From: Pseudorasbora parva
Lineage: Eukaryota; Chordata; Actinopteri; Cypriniformes; Gobionidae
Direction of reading: 5' to 3'
Assembly: GCF_024679245.1 (NCBI RefSeq)
Contig: NC_090174.1
Coordinates: 19,594,933-19,658,932, forward strand
DNA: 64,000 nt
Made by a program: the position numbers and the translations under genes
Part shown: in pieces, positions 1 to 48,113 of the stretch
Layout of the letters: every line of letters begins with the position of its first letter
Position numbering within the stretch: the stretch's first letter is position 1
The notes under the pieces: generated by a model
Told to the model about the DNA's origin: nothing
Seen by the model: the letters and a program-made list of their open reading frames with translations, nothing else
The model's database searches: none

Positions 1-262
1 CACATCATCATCACTGTCGTACAGTCCAATACATGCCGTGATACGAAATTAAATGCTAATTGTTTCAAAACGTGCTGTAAAATAATGCATTGTGATGGTA
101 ATTTATCATCCAAACAGCTATTTAAACTGCTGGAGTGCGCTTCTCAACCTCCTAAGAGTACTCGTAATTTGGGTCCATATTTTGTTTTTGTAGGTGCCTT
201 TAATCCCACTCTTTAAACTCCCAAATAAAACAATTTCGTTTTTTTTTTTTTTTTCACTTCCT
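1..262. other. Unassigned AT-rich sequence
   Basis: No gene, tRNA or clear repeat boundary was recognised. The stretch ends in a T-rich run at about 239-254. It may belong to the same mobile element as the palindrome that follows, but nothing in it shows this. Confidence 0.3.
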
Positions 263-356
263 CATCTCACTAGTCCACTAGTCAGGGCACTGATCAGGGA
301 GTCAGCCCATTGACTTATGTCCTAATCAGTGCCCTGACTAGTGGACTAGTGAGATG
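263..356. repeat. Long inverted repeat (36-bp arms, 22-nt spacer)
   Basis: The arm at 263-298 is the reverse complement of the arm at 321-356 with one mismatch (G/A near the loop). The spacer is 299-320. Transcribed on either strand it would fold into a 36-bp hairpin. It directly abuts the Harbinger-like fragment on its right, so it is probably a transposon end or a small foldback element and not a host RNA gene. Confidence 0.8.
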
Positions 357-644
357 ATTGAGCGCGCCCGATCTCCACATCGGAGAAGTTTCGCTTCTTT
401 GCCGTCTTCTGTTTGTCCATGGCGTAAAATGAGGGCGTGGGAGAGGCGGAGACTTGAATATATAGGGGCGTGTTATTCTAATGACGATCGTTTTCAGCCG
501 CCGCATTTATCAAGGGCAGGTATTGCGTACACCTGGATTGCAGAGGTGCGCACAGCTTCATAAATCAGGCGGTGAGAGGAGTGTAAGCATAATCTTACGC
601 CAACATATACACCAGTTTCTACGCAAGATTGATAAATGAGGGCC
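357..644 (-). mobile_element. PIF/Harbinger-like 5' end fragment with Myb-like protein N-terminus
   Basis: Reading the minus strand from 644, the sequence starts with GGCCCTCATTTATCAA, like the terminal repeats of PIF/Harbinger elements in fish. An ATG at 420 (minus) then opens a reading frame beginning MDKQKTAKKRNFSDVEI. This resembles the start of the Myb/SANT-type proteins (NAIF1-like) that these transposons encode beside their transposase. The frame runs into the palindrome at 356 after about 22 codons, so the gene is truncated. The assignment rests on short motifs only. Confidence 0.4.
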
Positions 645-1070
645 AATGACACAAGGACTTGTCATTCTGATGGCACTGACATGTTCGTTGACACAGCTAT
701 TTACTTTTGAGAGATATTGATTTTAAGTAAGAGAGTGGCTTTTGGAGGTTATCCATGGTGTTTTGCTATATGTACAAATTGTTTTGAGAAATGCACATAC
801 TGTTTTGCAATTTGTGAGTTTGATTCGAGAAATGTACCAAAGCAACTGAGAAAAACTGTAATAATCTATTACTCGTTCCAGAGCCAATCATTTGACTAAG
901 GACATAGTTTTATAACTTAATATTTTTATTCAACTGAAATCCAGTAGGCTACTATAGCTTGCGCTGCTTTTTAACTTTTAACTGAACTGTTTGCTTGTGT
1001 TTGTTTCCTATTGTACAAACTTCTTATACTTTATAATAGATAATGTTGTTTATTTAAATGTTATTTTTCA
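645..1070. other. Unassigned intergenic sequence
   Basis: AT-rich sequence without a convincing ORF or repeat boundary. A 60-codon open frame at 717-899 has no recognisable motif and is not called as a gene. Confidence 0.3.
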
Positions 1071-1386
1071 ATCAATCAATCAATCAATCAACTTTATTTA
1101 TTTAGCGCTTTTACAATGACGATTGTTTCAAAGCAGCTTCACAGTGTTAAACAGGACAATATTGCAACAACATTTGATTTGGCTAGTTTATTGAATTAAA
1201 TATGATCTAATTAATCAATATGTATATTTAGTTGAATAACTCAGATCTTAATTTTAGTGTCCCCAACTGAGCAAGCCAAGCCAAAGGCGACAGTGGCAAG
1301 GAACCAAAACTCCCATCAGGGCAAGATTGAGAAAAATAAACCATGGGAGAAACCATACTCAGTCGGGGTGCCAGTTCTCCTCTGGC
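1071..1386 (+). repeat. Interspersed repeat family R1, copy 1
   Basis: A (TCAA)n run leads into a block containing TTATTTA..AGCGCTTTTACAATG, then TTTCAAAGCAGCTTCACAGTG, and near the end GTCCCCAACTGAGCAAGCCA. The same ordered blocks occur at 9427-9595, 16733-17082 and 35975-36165, the last two inverted. The family is a common fish interspersed repeat; its class is not settled here. Confidence 0.7.
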
Positions 1387-1709
1387 CTAATATTAAACAG
1401 TGTATGATTATTATTCGGCCAACCCTGCAAGTCATAAATCATATTATATACGAATATTCTAAATTTTGGCTATCATGCAAGAAACGGGTTCTTTTAGGAT
1501 GGTGCATCGATTACACAAGAATATGAATACTTGAAAGATCGGAGTTTACATGATAAAAATAACCTTAAAGGGTTACTTCAGCGCTGGGAAGATGAATCTG
1601 TATTTAGACTTTGCCGTTATGTAGTAGAAATGTGAAATTATTTTTGAATTTGGTGCTTTCTAGACTGAGAAAATACAGAAAATGTATTTTTGTCCCATGG
1701 GGATGAAAG
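1387..1709. other. Unassigned intergenic sequence
   Basis: No gene or repeat structure recognised. The 89-codon frame at 1257-1526 runs through repeat copy R1 and is not a gene. Confidence 0.3.
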
Positions 1710-1728
1710 ACTACAATTCCCAGAATGC
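1710..1728 (+). promoter_or_regulatory. ZNF143 (STAF)-like binding motif
   Basis: ACTACAATTCCCAGAATGC matches the well-known vertebrate ZNF143/STAF motif (ACTACAATTCCCAGMATGC). No host gene start was found beside it. It may be carried by a repeat, since such motifs occur in mobile elements. Confidence 0.5.
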
Positions 1729-2047
1729 TTCGCTGCCCTGTGAGGCCATTCCCAAAGCCACCGCTACTGGATCACTTTCCTCACCGTGTTCTTTTTCACA
1801 AAATCAGTTCAGTTAGAGAACAGACACTACAATTAAAAACTGAACATGTCTGTTCAATATAATGTGATTTAGCCGCTGAGGGAGTGTCATGGCGCAAACG
1901 CTGCAGGAGTCAGATAACATTCATCGTGATGAATGAGCTGAATGAGCTCTCGTGATGAGAGCTGAGGTAAACGCGTCCGCGTTCGTGGCATATACATTCA
2001 CAGCGCGTGTTCAGTCTGGCGCGTTTTCAGTTCATGCCTTTGGAAGC

Positions 2048-2244
2048 TAAAAGGGTTAGTTCACCCAAAAATGAAATTTATGTCATTAATGACTCACCCT
2101 AATATTCTTCCACACCCGTAAGACCTCCGTTCATCTTCGGAACTTCAGAAGTTTAAGATATTTTATATTTAGTCCGACAGTCTGCTGATTCATGACCATT
2201 CAATAATGACATTAATTTCATTTTTGGGTGAACAAACCCTTTAA
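2048..2244. repeat. MITE-like element with about 35-bp terminal inverted repeats
   Basis: The left end AAAGGGTTAGTTCACCCAAA and the right end TTTGGGTGAACAAACCCTTT are inverted repeats, and the similarity extends inward through AATGAAATT..ATGTCATTA. The interior carries CCGTAAGACCTCCGTTCATC, shared with the repeat at 26733. It is a small non-coding DNA element. Confidence 0.75.
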
Positions 2245-2278
2245 CTTTCATAGAAATTAATTTGTTTGCCAGGGACTA

Positions 2279-2738
2279 GACATGGATACCTGTTCTAGGG
2301 GCACCCCCGCCCGTAGAAAAACAGGGTCCGATCACGGGCTGAAGGTTTGGCGGCAACTCGGTGTAACTAAGACACGGAGGGACCCGCTGTGCCACGCCCA
2401 CCTCGGGACTCGGTCGTGTAGCCAACGTTGAAGCGGTCTCATATGGTGCAACCCGTGCGGCGCGACCTCCGCCACAGATGCCATATGCCCCAGGAGCCTC
2501 TGAAATTGTTTCAGTGGGACCGCTGTCCTGCGTTTGAATTAATTCAAGCAGTTCAATACCGACTGGACGACCTGTCAGGGCGACCAAATCCGGCTCCATA
2601 CCGAGAAAAGGGATCCTCTGCTTGAGGTGCTTGAGCACCATGAGCCCGAAGGGTAGGACCTTGTACTGATGTGCTCGTCCGTCGACCACAAAGCGTAGAG
2701 ACGGTTTGCGTCGAGGGAGAATCGAGACGTGACAGTAC
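2279..2738 (-). pseudogene. DIRS reverse transcriptase C-terminal remnant, copy 1
   Basis: After the insertion the RT resumes with CHVSILPRRKPSLRFVVDGR and QYKVLPFGL. It then jumps to FLGMEPD, so the YLDD catalytic box that should lie between is deleted. The tail (ETISEAPGAYGICGGGRAAR) corresponds to the same stretch in DIRS copy 2 at about 60220-60280. The remnant ends at 2279. Confidence 0.65.
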
Positions 2739-3374
2739 CAAGCCTGCAGTCTCCCTCTCATTTACTGAAGCTTTCGCGCCTCGATCGCCCCCCGGTGACC
2801 GGTCCCAGTATAGCTGCCCCTCTGTGTATTCTAATGGACGCGAGGCAAACTAAATAATAAAATTACACTTCAAAAATGTTTCCCCAAAGTTAGTTTATGT
2901 CACTGAAGGCAGTTATCATCACGATGATTTCATTTCAGGTGTTCGTTTTAAAAATAAGTTTACTTTGAGTTAGTTATTTGATGCTATAAAAACGGGGGGT
3001 GTGACGTCATGATTGACAGCTGAGACTGACGGCTTCTCTGAGTGAAGTTGTCACTGAGGCACTAACAGACTTTTTTCGAAATTTTTGGGAGCAGATAAGA
3101 GCTTTAGCTTTAATTTCTACATTTCCATAACTGTTTATTTCACACCAACATTATTAATTGTTCTGCATCTGCGAGAGTGTGGGCGGGCTTTTGATATCGC
3201 GACTGTACTTCCTGCTCTACTTCCTGCGCTCTACTGCGCAACTCCGGTCCCGAAATCGCTACTGCGCAGACTCGGTCCCAAGATGTCCGCGCCGTGCAAG
3301 GGCGCCTGAGAGCTTCAAATCTGCCAAGCGGAAACGGATGATGTCGAGTTGTCCATATTTTTTTACGGTCTATG
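2739..3374. mobile_element. Non-autonomous DNA element inserted in DIRS copy 1
   Basis: The 8-bp sequence GACAGTAC occurs on both sides (2731-2738 and 3375-3382), as expected of a target-site duplication, and the RT reading is interrupted exactly here. The right end reads (reverse complement) CATAGACCGTAAAAAAATAT, a terminus seen in common cyprinid MITEs. A weak inverted match (TGAAGCT..C..GCGCC) lies near both ends. No transposase is encoded. An 8-bp duplication would fit the hAT superfamily. Confidence 0.6.
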
Positions 3375-3382
3375 GACAGTAC

Positions 3383-3760
3383 GCGTCCCTCAGGTCGATC
3401 GCTGCAGCCCAATCTTGGGGACGGATGCACCAGAAGATGCGTTTTTGCGTTAGCATTTAGAACGGTAGCCTGTGCAGGGACCAGTTCAAGAACCGCAGAT
3501 CCAAGATTCACCATAACCCGCCGCTTTTCTTGGGTACGATGAAATACGGGCTGTAAAAGCCGGTCTTCATATCGGCTGGAGGGACCGGCTCGATCGTGTC
3601 CTTCACCAGTAGGACTGAGTTCTCCGCCTGAAGGACCGGGGCGCGCTCCTTCAACACAGAGGTGAAGTGAATGCCCCTGAACTTGGGGGGACGCCGGGCG
3701 AACTGAATCGCATAGCCGAGTCTGATGGTGCGGATGTGTCAGCGGGACGGGCTGGGGAGT
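3383..3760 (-). pseudogene. DIRS reverse transcriptase N-terminal half, copy 1
   Basis: Within the large minus frame ending at 3140, shifted frames encode RT motifs: a FYSPYFIVPKKSGG-like segment, then LDLRFLNW, then DWAAAIDLRDAY near 3385. These are the fingers and motif A of a DIRS-type RT (the catalytic Asp of motif A is in IDLRDAY). The sequence is then interrupted by the insertion whose edge is at 3374. Confidence 0.7.
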
Positions 3761-3999
3761 GCTAGCCAGGCCCCCAGCGACTGTACCAGCGGGACTAATG
3801 GCACAACAGACGTACCCGCAGCGGGGCAGCGCAGCGGCATGCAGGGACCCGGCCCGGACGGCGTGGAGGCTGCCCGTGGTGGGGTCTGTGTGCGTGTGGC
3901 AACACTTATCTGCTTCCACTGAGGGGGATTGGAGAGGCGCCCGAGGGTGACAAGGCATGGGAGCGTCGAACACCGCCAAGCGCACTCTCTTGGCACCCA

Positions 4000-5499
4000 G
4001 AGATTTTGGAAACTGCTCTTTTTGTGAAGTTTTGGGTACCAAAACGGGACAGATGTAATTGTCACAAAGGCGCCCCCCTGGCCCTCCGGGGGGAGGAAGT
4101 GGTGCTGCTGCCACTTCCTGTTGAGCAGGATCTTCCATCTCTGGGTGGTCCGTCTCAGGGTCTCTTACGACGACGCTTGCCACCTGGCTTGGCAGCGGCC
4201 TGAGCGGGCTGGGCGTCCTTCCCACGGCCGGCTCGACGCCTACGGGGATGGAGGCTGCGGCAGGGGCGGGCGGGCGCCCTCGGCGTCGAGCAGGTGGAGG
4301 TGCTGCCGCCAGGGGCGGGGTGGAGGCAGCAGCGGACTGCCGGGGCAGGATGTGCCGGCTGGCCTCCGTCTGCTTCTGGGTGGCCGAGAACTGCTGGGCA
4401 AAGCTCTGGACCGCGTCGCCGAACAACCCAGCCGACGAAATAGGGGAGTCCAGGAACAGGGTCTTATCGGTCTCCCTCATATCGGCCAGGTTGAGCCAGA
4501 GATGCCGCTCCTGGACCACCAAGGGGGACATCGCCTGGCCAATAGTATGGGCGGCGGTTTTCGTCGCCCGTAGGGCGAGGTCCGTCGCCGTCCGGAGCTC
4601 CCGGAGGAGCTCTGCACTAGGACTACCCTCGTGCATGTCCATGAGTGCCTATTCTTGATGCACCTGTAGCAACGGCATGGCATGCAGGGCGGACGCGGCC
4701 TGGCCACAGGACCTGTAGGCCTTCGCGGTCAGACCAGAAGAGACTCTACAGGCACTGGACGGGAGCTTTGGGTCCCCCCGCCAGCTAGAGGCGGACATCG
4801 GACACAGTTACATCGCGACGGCCCGCTCCACCGGTAAAAGACCCTCATACCCCCTGGCCTGCCCACCGTCAAGGGTAATGAGGAGGGAGGAGCCACTAGG
4901 TCGCCTGCGGATGCTAAACGGTGCTTTCCACGACCTAGTCAGCTCCTCATGCACCTCCGGGAAGAAAGGCACCGGGGCGGGAAAGCATAGCGGTCAACTC
5001 CGGGTCCGACTCGGCCGAGTACAGCCGAATCTTCATCCCCAGAGGACTGAAACTCCCCCTCCGATGCAGCAATCGACATCTGATCGTCCGCGGGTGCCCC
5101 AAAGGACACCGCCGGCCGTGCATGCAAGGGGCCAACGGGATCCTTCGGAAGCACCACCGGTTGCGGCGCTTGTGAGGGATTAGGGTCCCGCGGAGGCTCA
5201 CTCGACGGTTTTGCCCTAACCGTGATCCTCAGGTCACCACAGCCATCCGTCAAAGTAGGTCTATTCTGCTGGCCAGTAATAGACCTAAATCCAGCTATGG
5301 GTAGGGGAACTCCACCCTCCCGAAGGTAGGCGAGTCTCGACCTAAGCACTGAGATAGCCATGTTCCCGCAGTGAGAACATGAGATATCCACAAACGCAGC
5401 CTCAGTGTGCTCTAAGCCCAGGCACTTGATACAGCGCTTGTGACCGTCAGCGGGCGCCAGGAAACGGCCGCATCCAGAAACGCACGGGTGGAAAGACAT
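4000..5499 (-). pseudogene. DIRS gag-like pseudogene, copy 1
   Basis: The ATG at 5499 (minus) opens a 186-codon frame starting MSFHPCVSGCGRFLAPADGH with a Cys/His-rich segment (CIKCLG, CSHCG). This is the N-terminus typical of the DIRS gag-like protein in fish. The frame is then broken. A second part in another frame (from 4642) carries RTATDLALRATK and the PLVVQERHLWLNLADM motif that is strongly conserved in these proteins. At least two frameshifts and internal stops mean it cannot make the full protein. Downstream it passes into RT sequence. Confidence 0.75.
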
Positions 5500-6035
5500 C
5501 CTGAAAAGGACGGCACGTCAACCTTGTAACTCTTTTTGTGGGGGAAATTTGCTCTTTTAGTGCTGAAGCACCCAGGGATCGACCACGGCAGAATAACAGG
5601 TTTTGTGTGCAGCCTGTTTCTGCTCTCACCAGAAAAGGAACACGTCCACCGAACCAACTGTGTGTGGTGTGTGTAGTGCAATTTGCTCAGTTTCTCAGTT
5701 TGCTGAAAACAGAAAACAGCAGCTCTCTCAGCAGCAGTGAGATCGCGGTCGTGCTGTCTTGTGCCATCTGGCCAACACAAGAGCAATATCCCCCGGCACA
5801 CGCTTTCTCTCTCTCTCTCTCGCAGATAGAAGGCAGTCAGATGCTTCATCAACGCTGTTCGGCTACGAAGTGAATGACAACAGTGCGTGGCGATCGCTTC
5901 CGCGCAGTGGGGCGGGGTGCGATATGCAAAGCACGCACACCAATGTTCATTGGCCCATTTTCTATATGTGATAAGTGATTCCAATTTGTCGGTCACACCG
6001 ACGTACGTCGAACGTGACCGACTGAAAGGAACTAT

Positions 6036-6314
6036 CCTACTGTGGCTTTAATTCAGTGTGATCAGCATGGCAAAAATAGACTCGCCGCAGAAACAATCGC
6101 TGTACTGCCGCTTCTACTCTGCTCTGCTACTGCGTCGCACTGCCGCGCCGCCTCTGTGTGCTGTGTGAATGCTCTAATCTGGTAATTTGGGCAGAGAAAA
6201 AAATGCACACTGACTGACTCTGCTAACGCGTGCAGTGTGACCGGCCTCACACTTGTAGCTGTGCGTTATGGCTTAAATCTCATATTGGTTATATAAAATA
6301 TTTACACGAATTAG
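6036..6314. other. Unassigned sequence between two mobile elements
   Basis: Moderately GC-rich sequence lying between the DIRS terminus and the Tc1-like fossil. No gene recognised. Parts such as GTGTGATCAGC..GTGTGACCGGCC hint at a further decayed element, but no paired ends were found. Confidence 0.25.
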
Positions 6315-8600
<2,286 letters not shown>

Positions 8601-8866
8601 CCCCTTTCAGTTGTTCAATGCTGCTCTCTGACCAATCACAGCTTGTCCTGTCTTATCAGCTATTCAAAATGAAAGGCGGTTAAAATGTATGCTTGTTTTC
8701 TCCTGCTGTCCTTTATTCTCCAGTGGCAACATATGCATAGCGGCAGTTAAGCTCTTGAATAGCTGTGAGGCATCAAATTTGAATTAATTTACTAGATTTC
8801 TGAACTAGAATTCATATGTGATTTGGGACATTTTTAAAACCAGTTAGACTGTGGTTGTACTATAAC
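8601..8866 (+). promoter_or_regulatory. rgs3: Candidate rgs3 promoter and 5' UTR (long isoform)
   Basis: Directly upstream of the predicted first coding exon. A CCAAT box sits at 8632-8636 (ACCAATCACA). An in-frame TGA at 8819-8821 precedes the ATG at 8867, which supports that ATG as the true start if this is exon 1. The transcription start cannot be placed from sequence alone. Confidence 0.4.
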
Positions 8867-44549
<35,683 letters not shown>

Positions 44550-45740
44550 AGCTATGGCAACAAACTGTATATGTGGAAACTTTTCAGATCAGTATTGCTG
44601 GAGACTTGACATGGATTTAGTAGAACAGGATGTGTCTACAGTCACATTATCCACTGATGCACAGATTTATATTGAAAGTCAGCTAAGCACCTTGGAGAGC
44701 TCAGCCAGTTGGATCATTGCATGGACAAACTGTTTTTGGACGCTTCTGTGCTGCACCCTGTTGGACAGTTGTGGCAATACGATGATGATAAATGTGTTAT
44801 GAACATACTGGAAGGGTCAACTCCATTCAGTTCGCCCAATGGCATGCCTTGGCACCTGTTGACCAAGTGGCAGTACATGGAGGGTGCAAAGCATGATGGG
44901 TATAGGAAAAAGAAAAATTTTGGTACTGTTTTGTTTAGCTTTACCAAGATAGATTATTTCACTTTCCTTTCCTGCACAGACCTCAACATACTCCACCGTT
45001 ACAAAGATCACAGTTTTATGTTTATGAGTGAGATGATATTGGACAAAAGTATTAGTTAACATCAATGTCCTTTTTTTATCTCAGTCGCAGTTGACAGCAT
45101 GTTTATATTCTCTCAATACTACTGTTGAAAATCTTTACAGACAGAAGGGCTTTGGTAACATTTCCACATTTGTTACTTTTGTAGTGGCCCTATGGCTCTA
45201 ACCCCTTATGTTTCACAAGTGCAATATACAGTTAGTTATACTTATTAACAGTTCTTTAACAAAAACAGCATATTAAAGTGGTCAAAAGGTAATGCATCAA
45301 AGGCCCAGTAAGAAAATGTGATTGTTGCTGTTAATAACATAGGCTGAGACTTATGGAATAACAGTTATAGTGATGTTAAAAGTCTAAAGGTATTCTCTTT
45401 GTTGTTGTTGATGTTAGTCAGTTGTTCATACGTCAAAGAAACAAGAATAACAACAAAAAGAAGTCAGAATTTAGGTTTAATAGTGGCTTAACATACATGA
45501 GCATGTGTTGTACATAGACGTATGTGTTCTGTGTTGATTTACCAGTTTATTTGCCAGTTAGCTCATTGGGACTCATGTTTGTCAAATACAGTGTCAGTTT
45601 CCTCCTGCCTACATCCTAACAATGTCCTTCCTTCTGTAATAAAAAATATTTCTTTGTATTTATTTGTGGGTTTATATTTCACTCACTGCTGCCTTTATAT
45701 GTAACAAATTCTCATCAAATAAAATGACTTTCAAGCATTG
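44550..45740 (+). other. rgs3: rgs3 3' UTR
   Basis: AT-rich non-coding sequence following the stop and free of recognised repeats up to the Tc1-like element at 45819. Two AATAAA signals lie near the end. The exact cleavage site is not visible. Confidence 0.65.
45718..45723 (+). terminator. rgs3: Likely poly(A) signal of rgs3
   Basis: AATAAA about 1.17 kb after the stop. Another AATAAA is at 45638-45643. Either could end the transcript. Confidence 0.5.
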
Positions 45741-45936
45741 AGGTCAACTGGACATTTTTATAGTCTTTGGAAATTACAATTATTGTTATTATTATCGTGT
45801 TATTGTTTTGAAATGCACTATATTTCCAAAAGTTTTGGGATGCCTGCCTTAACATGCACATGAACTTTAATGGCATCCCATTCTAAATCCGTAGGGATTA
45901 ATATGAAGGTATCCCACCTTTTGCAGTTATTACAGC

Positions 45937-46414
45937 TTAAACTCTTCTGGGAAGACTTTCCACAAGGTTTAGGAGTGAGTTTATCTGCTTTTTTGGCCAT
46001 TCTTTTAGAAGCGCATTTGTGAGGTCAGGCACTGATGTTGGACGAGAAAGCCTGCCTCGTAGTCTCCGCTCTAATTCATCCCAAAGGTGTTCTATCGGGT
46101 TGAGATCAGGACTCTGTGCAGGACATTCAAGTTCCTCCACATCAAACTTGCTTATCCAAGTCTTTATGGACCTTGCTTTATAACTTCACTGGTGTGCAGT
46201 CATGTTGGGACATGAAGGGGCCATCCCCAAATTGTTCCCATAAAGTTGGAAGCATGAAATTGTCCAAAATGTTTTGGTATGCTGAAGCATTAAGAGTCCC
46301 TTTCACCGGAACTAAGGGGCTAAGCCCCACCCTTGAAAAACAACCCCACACTATAATCCCTCCACCAAACGTTACACTTGGCAGACAAGTACCGTTCTTC
46401 TGGAAACTGGCCAA
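45937..46414 (-). pseudogene. Tc1-like transposase C-terminal pseudogene
   Basis: Two minus-strand pieces. The first (46178-46414) carries [14 protein letters not shown], the family signature around the DDE core. The second (45937-46140) carries CPAQSPDLNPIEHLWDELER, containing the conserved SPDLNPIEHLWD with the last acidic catalytic residue. The frame is shifted between them and the N-terminal DNA-binding half is missing. Dead by structure. Confidence 0.88.
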
Positions 46415-46419
46415 CCCAT

Positions 46420-46798
46420 TGTAATAAAGTTCTTGTTAAGGAAGGAAGTAGACAGGGGTCGGCTTTGACTGGGACTCGCTTTCTTTTATTCAGTCTTTCA
46501 AAAACAATAAATCACACACTCTCAGTGTGGTATCTCAGGTTCTCCACGATATGGATCGCTCCGTAGCATATAACTCAGTCTCTGTATCTCTCAGTCTCTG
46601 TAGCAAGCACACGCGAAGTCCCAGTCCAACTCTCTCTCTCGACTCTCTCCCGGCCGCGGCTTAAATGCGCTCTCTCCACGCCCATCACTGCAATCAGAAA
46701 CAGGTGTTTGCATCTGTGCTTGACCTATTTACTTGCCGCTCCACTCTGTGCTCTCTCTCCCGCTGCAGACCACGCAGAACCACACCCCCCTCGCCACA
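46420..46798 (-). mobile_element. Solo LTR with 5-bp target-site duplication
   Basis: A 379-bp TG..CA unit flanked by CCCAT at 46415-46419 and 46799-46803. Read on the minus strand it holds a promoter-like GCATTTAAGCCGCGGCC region and an AATAAA poly(A) signal inside GAAAGACTGAATAAAAGAAA, as expected in an LTR. No internal retroelement sequence remains, so it is the product of LTR-LTR recombination. Confidence 0.85.
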
Positions 46799-46820
46799 CC
46801 CATTAAGTTGCCAGACAGAG

Positions 46821-47303
46821 GCTGTGTCCGAAACCTGAAAAATGCTGCCTTCGGAGGACACATTTCAAGGCAGGAAGGCATCAAGCCACATCCGAATCTA
46901 ATGTTAGCTTCACTTCCTGTCTCCTGAGATGCCTTCATCTGATCAATTTTTAAAGGCAGCATACATGTATCCTTCGCTGCCTTTGATATCCCACAATCCT
47001 GAGCTTTCCATTAAGTGACAGTTGAGCTGGGGGAAAAAGATGGTGTCCGAAAGTTGCATTTGCTGGTCAGTTTGTGTGTAAATGTATGTTTTTTACCGAT
47101 ATTTTCCACTTCTGATGTCATTTCTAGCGAGAAATTACTAATGTAGTAATTAAATATGCGTTTAGTTCTCACCAAAGCTTGCTCTATTTTGCTGTAGATC
47201 ATTAAACTGTTACACTGCCTTAGAAGTATGTCTAAAATCAGTTTTGTGAGGTGCCTTCATGCAGGAGGCAACGAGTCAGCTGCCTAGGTTTTCGGACGCA
47301 GCC
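46821..47303. mobile_element. MITE with GGCTG(T/C)GTCCGAAA ends
   Basis: The left end GGCTGTGTCCGAAACCT (starting about 46820) and the reverse complement of the right end, GGCTGCGTCCGAAAACCT, match apart from one substitution and one indel. A further internal pairing involves TGCCTTC..GAAGGCA words. It encodes no transposase. Flanking AGA is repeated, so a 3-bp target duplication is possible but too short to be sure. Confidence 0.7.
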
Positions 47304-47475
47304 AGAGTCACTCTAGAGAACTTTTATTTTATACACCTGTGGCCATGAAAGTGATTGGAACACCTGAATTCAATGATTTGAAGGGGTGTCCCAATAGTTT
47401 GGGCAACACAGCTCCAGAATAATGCAATAAGTCAAAGCCTCCACTATTTAGTTAATCGGTTTATTTATATATAAC

Positions 47476-47632
<157 letters not shown>

Positions 47633-47684
47633 TATTGGCTCTTTTCTCAGTACTTTATTTATATACTTATAAAATGAATACGTG

Positions 47685-47685
<1 letters not shown>

Positions 47686-47768
<83 letters not shown>
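47686..47768. repeat. (TA)n microsatellite
   Basis: About 41 TA units ending exactly where the gypsy remnant begins (TGTGACAAATG at 47769). Confidence 0.97.
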
Positions 47769-47771
<3 letters not shown>

Positions 47772-48113
47772 GACAAATGTCCCGAGCCTCTGACAGCGTC
47801 ACCCTGGAAACGGACCGGATACCCCTGCATGGGCTGAGCGGTCACAGCTGCTCGTCATCCGGCACACGCTTCATAAGCGGCAGAGACAGAGTCAAGGTGA
47901 GAGATGTCTCCAGGAGACTCGGCTAACTCTTTTCTCTACTGTCCCCCCAGAGAGCAGCGTGACCGCCAGCCCACCACCGCAAGAGGTGACCATCATGGAA
48001 CACATGCCCCCCAAGGGGAAACAGAGCAGGACCTCGCCACGCTCCGCACTGCTGTCACCCAGTGAACTCCGCTACCTGACCCCCGGGCCCAAGCGACATA
48101 ACTACTGCCGTGG

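Larger units (their letters stand above)
2279..6035 (-). mobile_element. DIRS-type retrotransposon, 3'-truncated, copy 1
   Basis: Minus-strand element. The outer end near 6035 carries the CGACGTACGTCGAACGTGAC-type terminus seen in fish DIRS elements. It is followed downstream on the minus strand by a gag start at 5499, gag sequence to about 4000, and reverse-transcriptase sequence to 2279. RNase H and tyrosine recombinase regions and the far terminal repeat are missing, so the copy is cut off at about 2279. It is GC-rich against an AT-rich background. A 636-bp element (2739-3374) splits the RT region. Confidence 0.75.
45819..47408 (-). mobile_element. Tc1-like transposon carrying two later insertions
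   Basis: The left terminus CACTATATTTCCAAAAGTTT and right terminus (about 47370-47408, GGGGTGTCCCAATAGTTTGG) form the inverted repeats of a common fish Tc1 family. The transposase C-terminal half is readable on the minus strand at 45937-46414. A solo LTR (46420-46798) and a MITE (46821-47303) lie inside. After the MITE only GTCACTCTAGAGAAC remains of the transposase before sequence of the 5' end, so the N-terminal half has also been deleted. Confidence 0.85.

Noticed and set aside
3140..4642. 500-codon minus frame as a host gene
   Set aside because: It is a chance long frame through GC-rich DIRS gag/RT sequence; the conserved motifs fall in several frames and it runs into the 636-bp insert.
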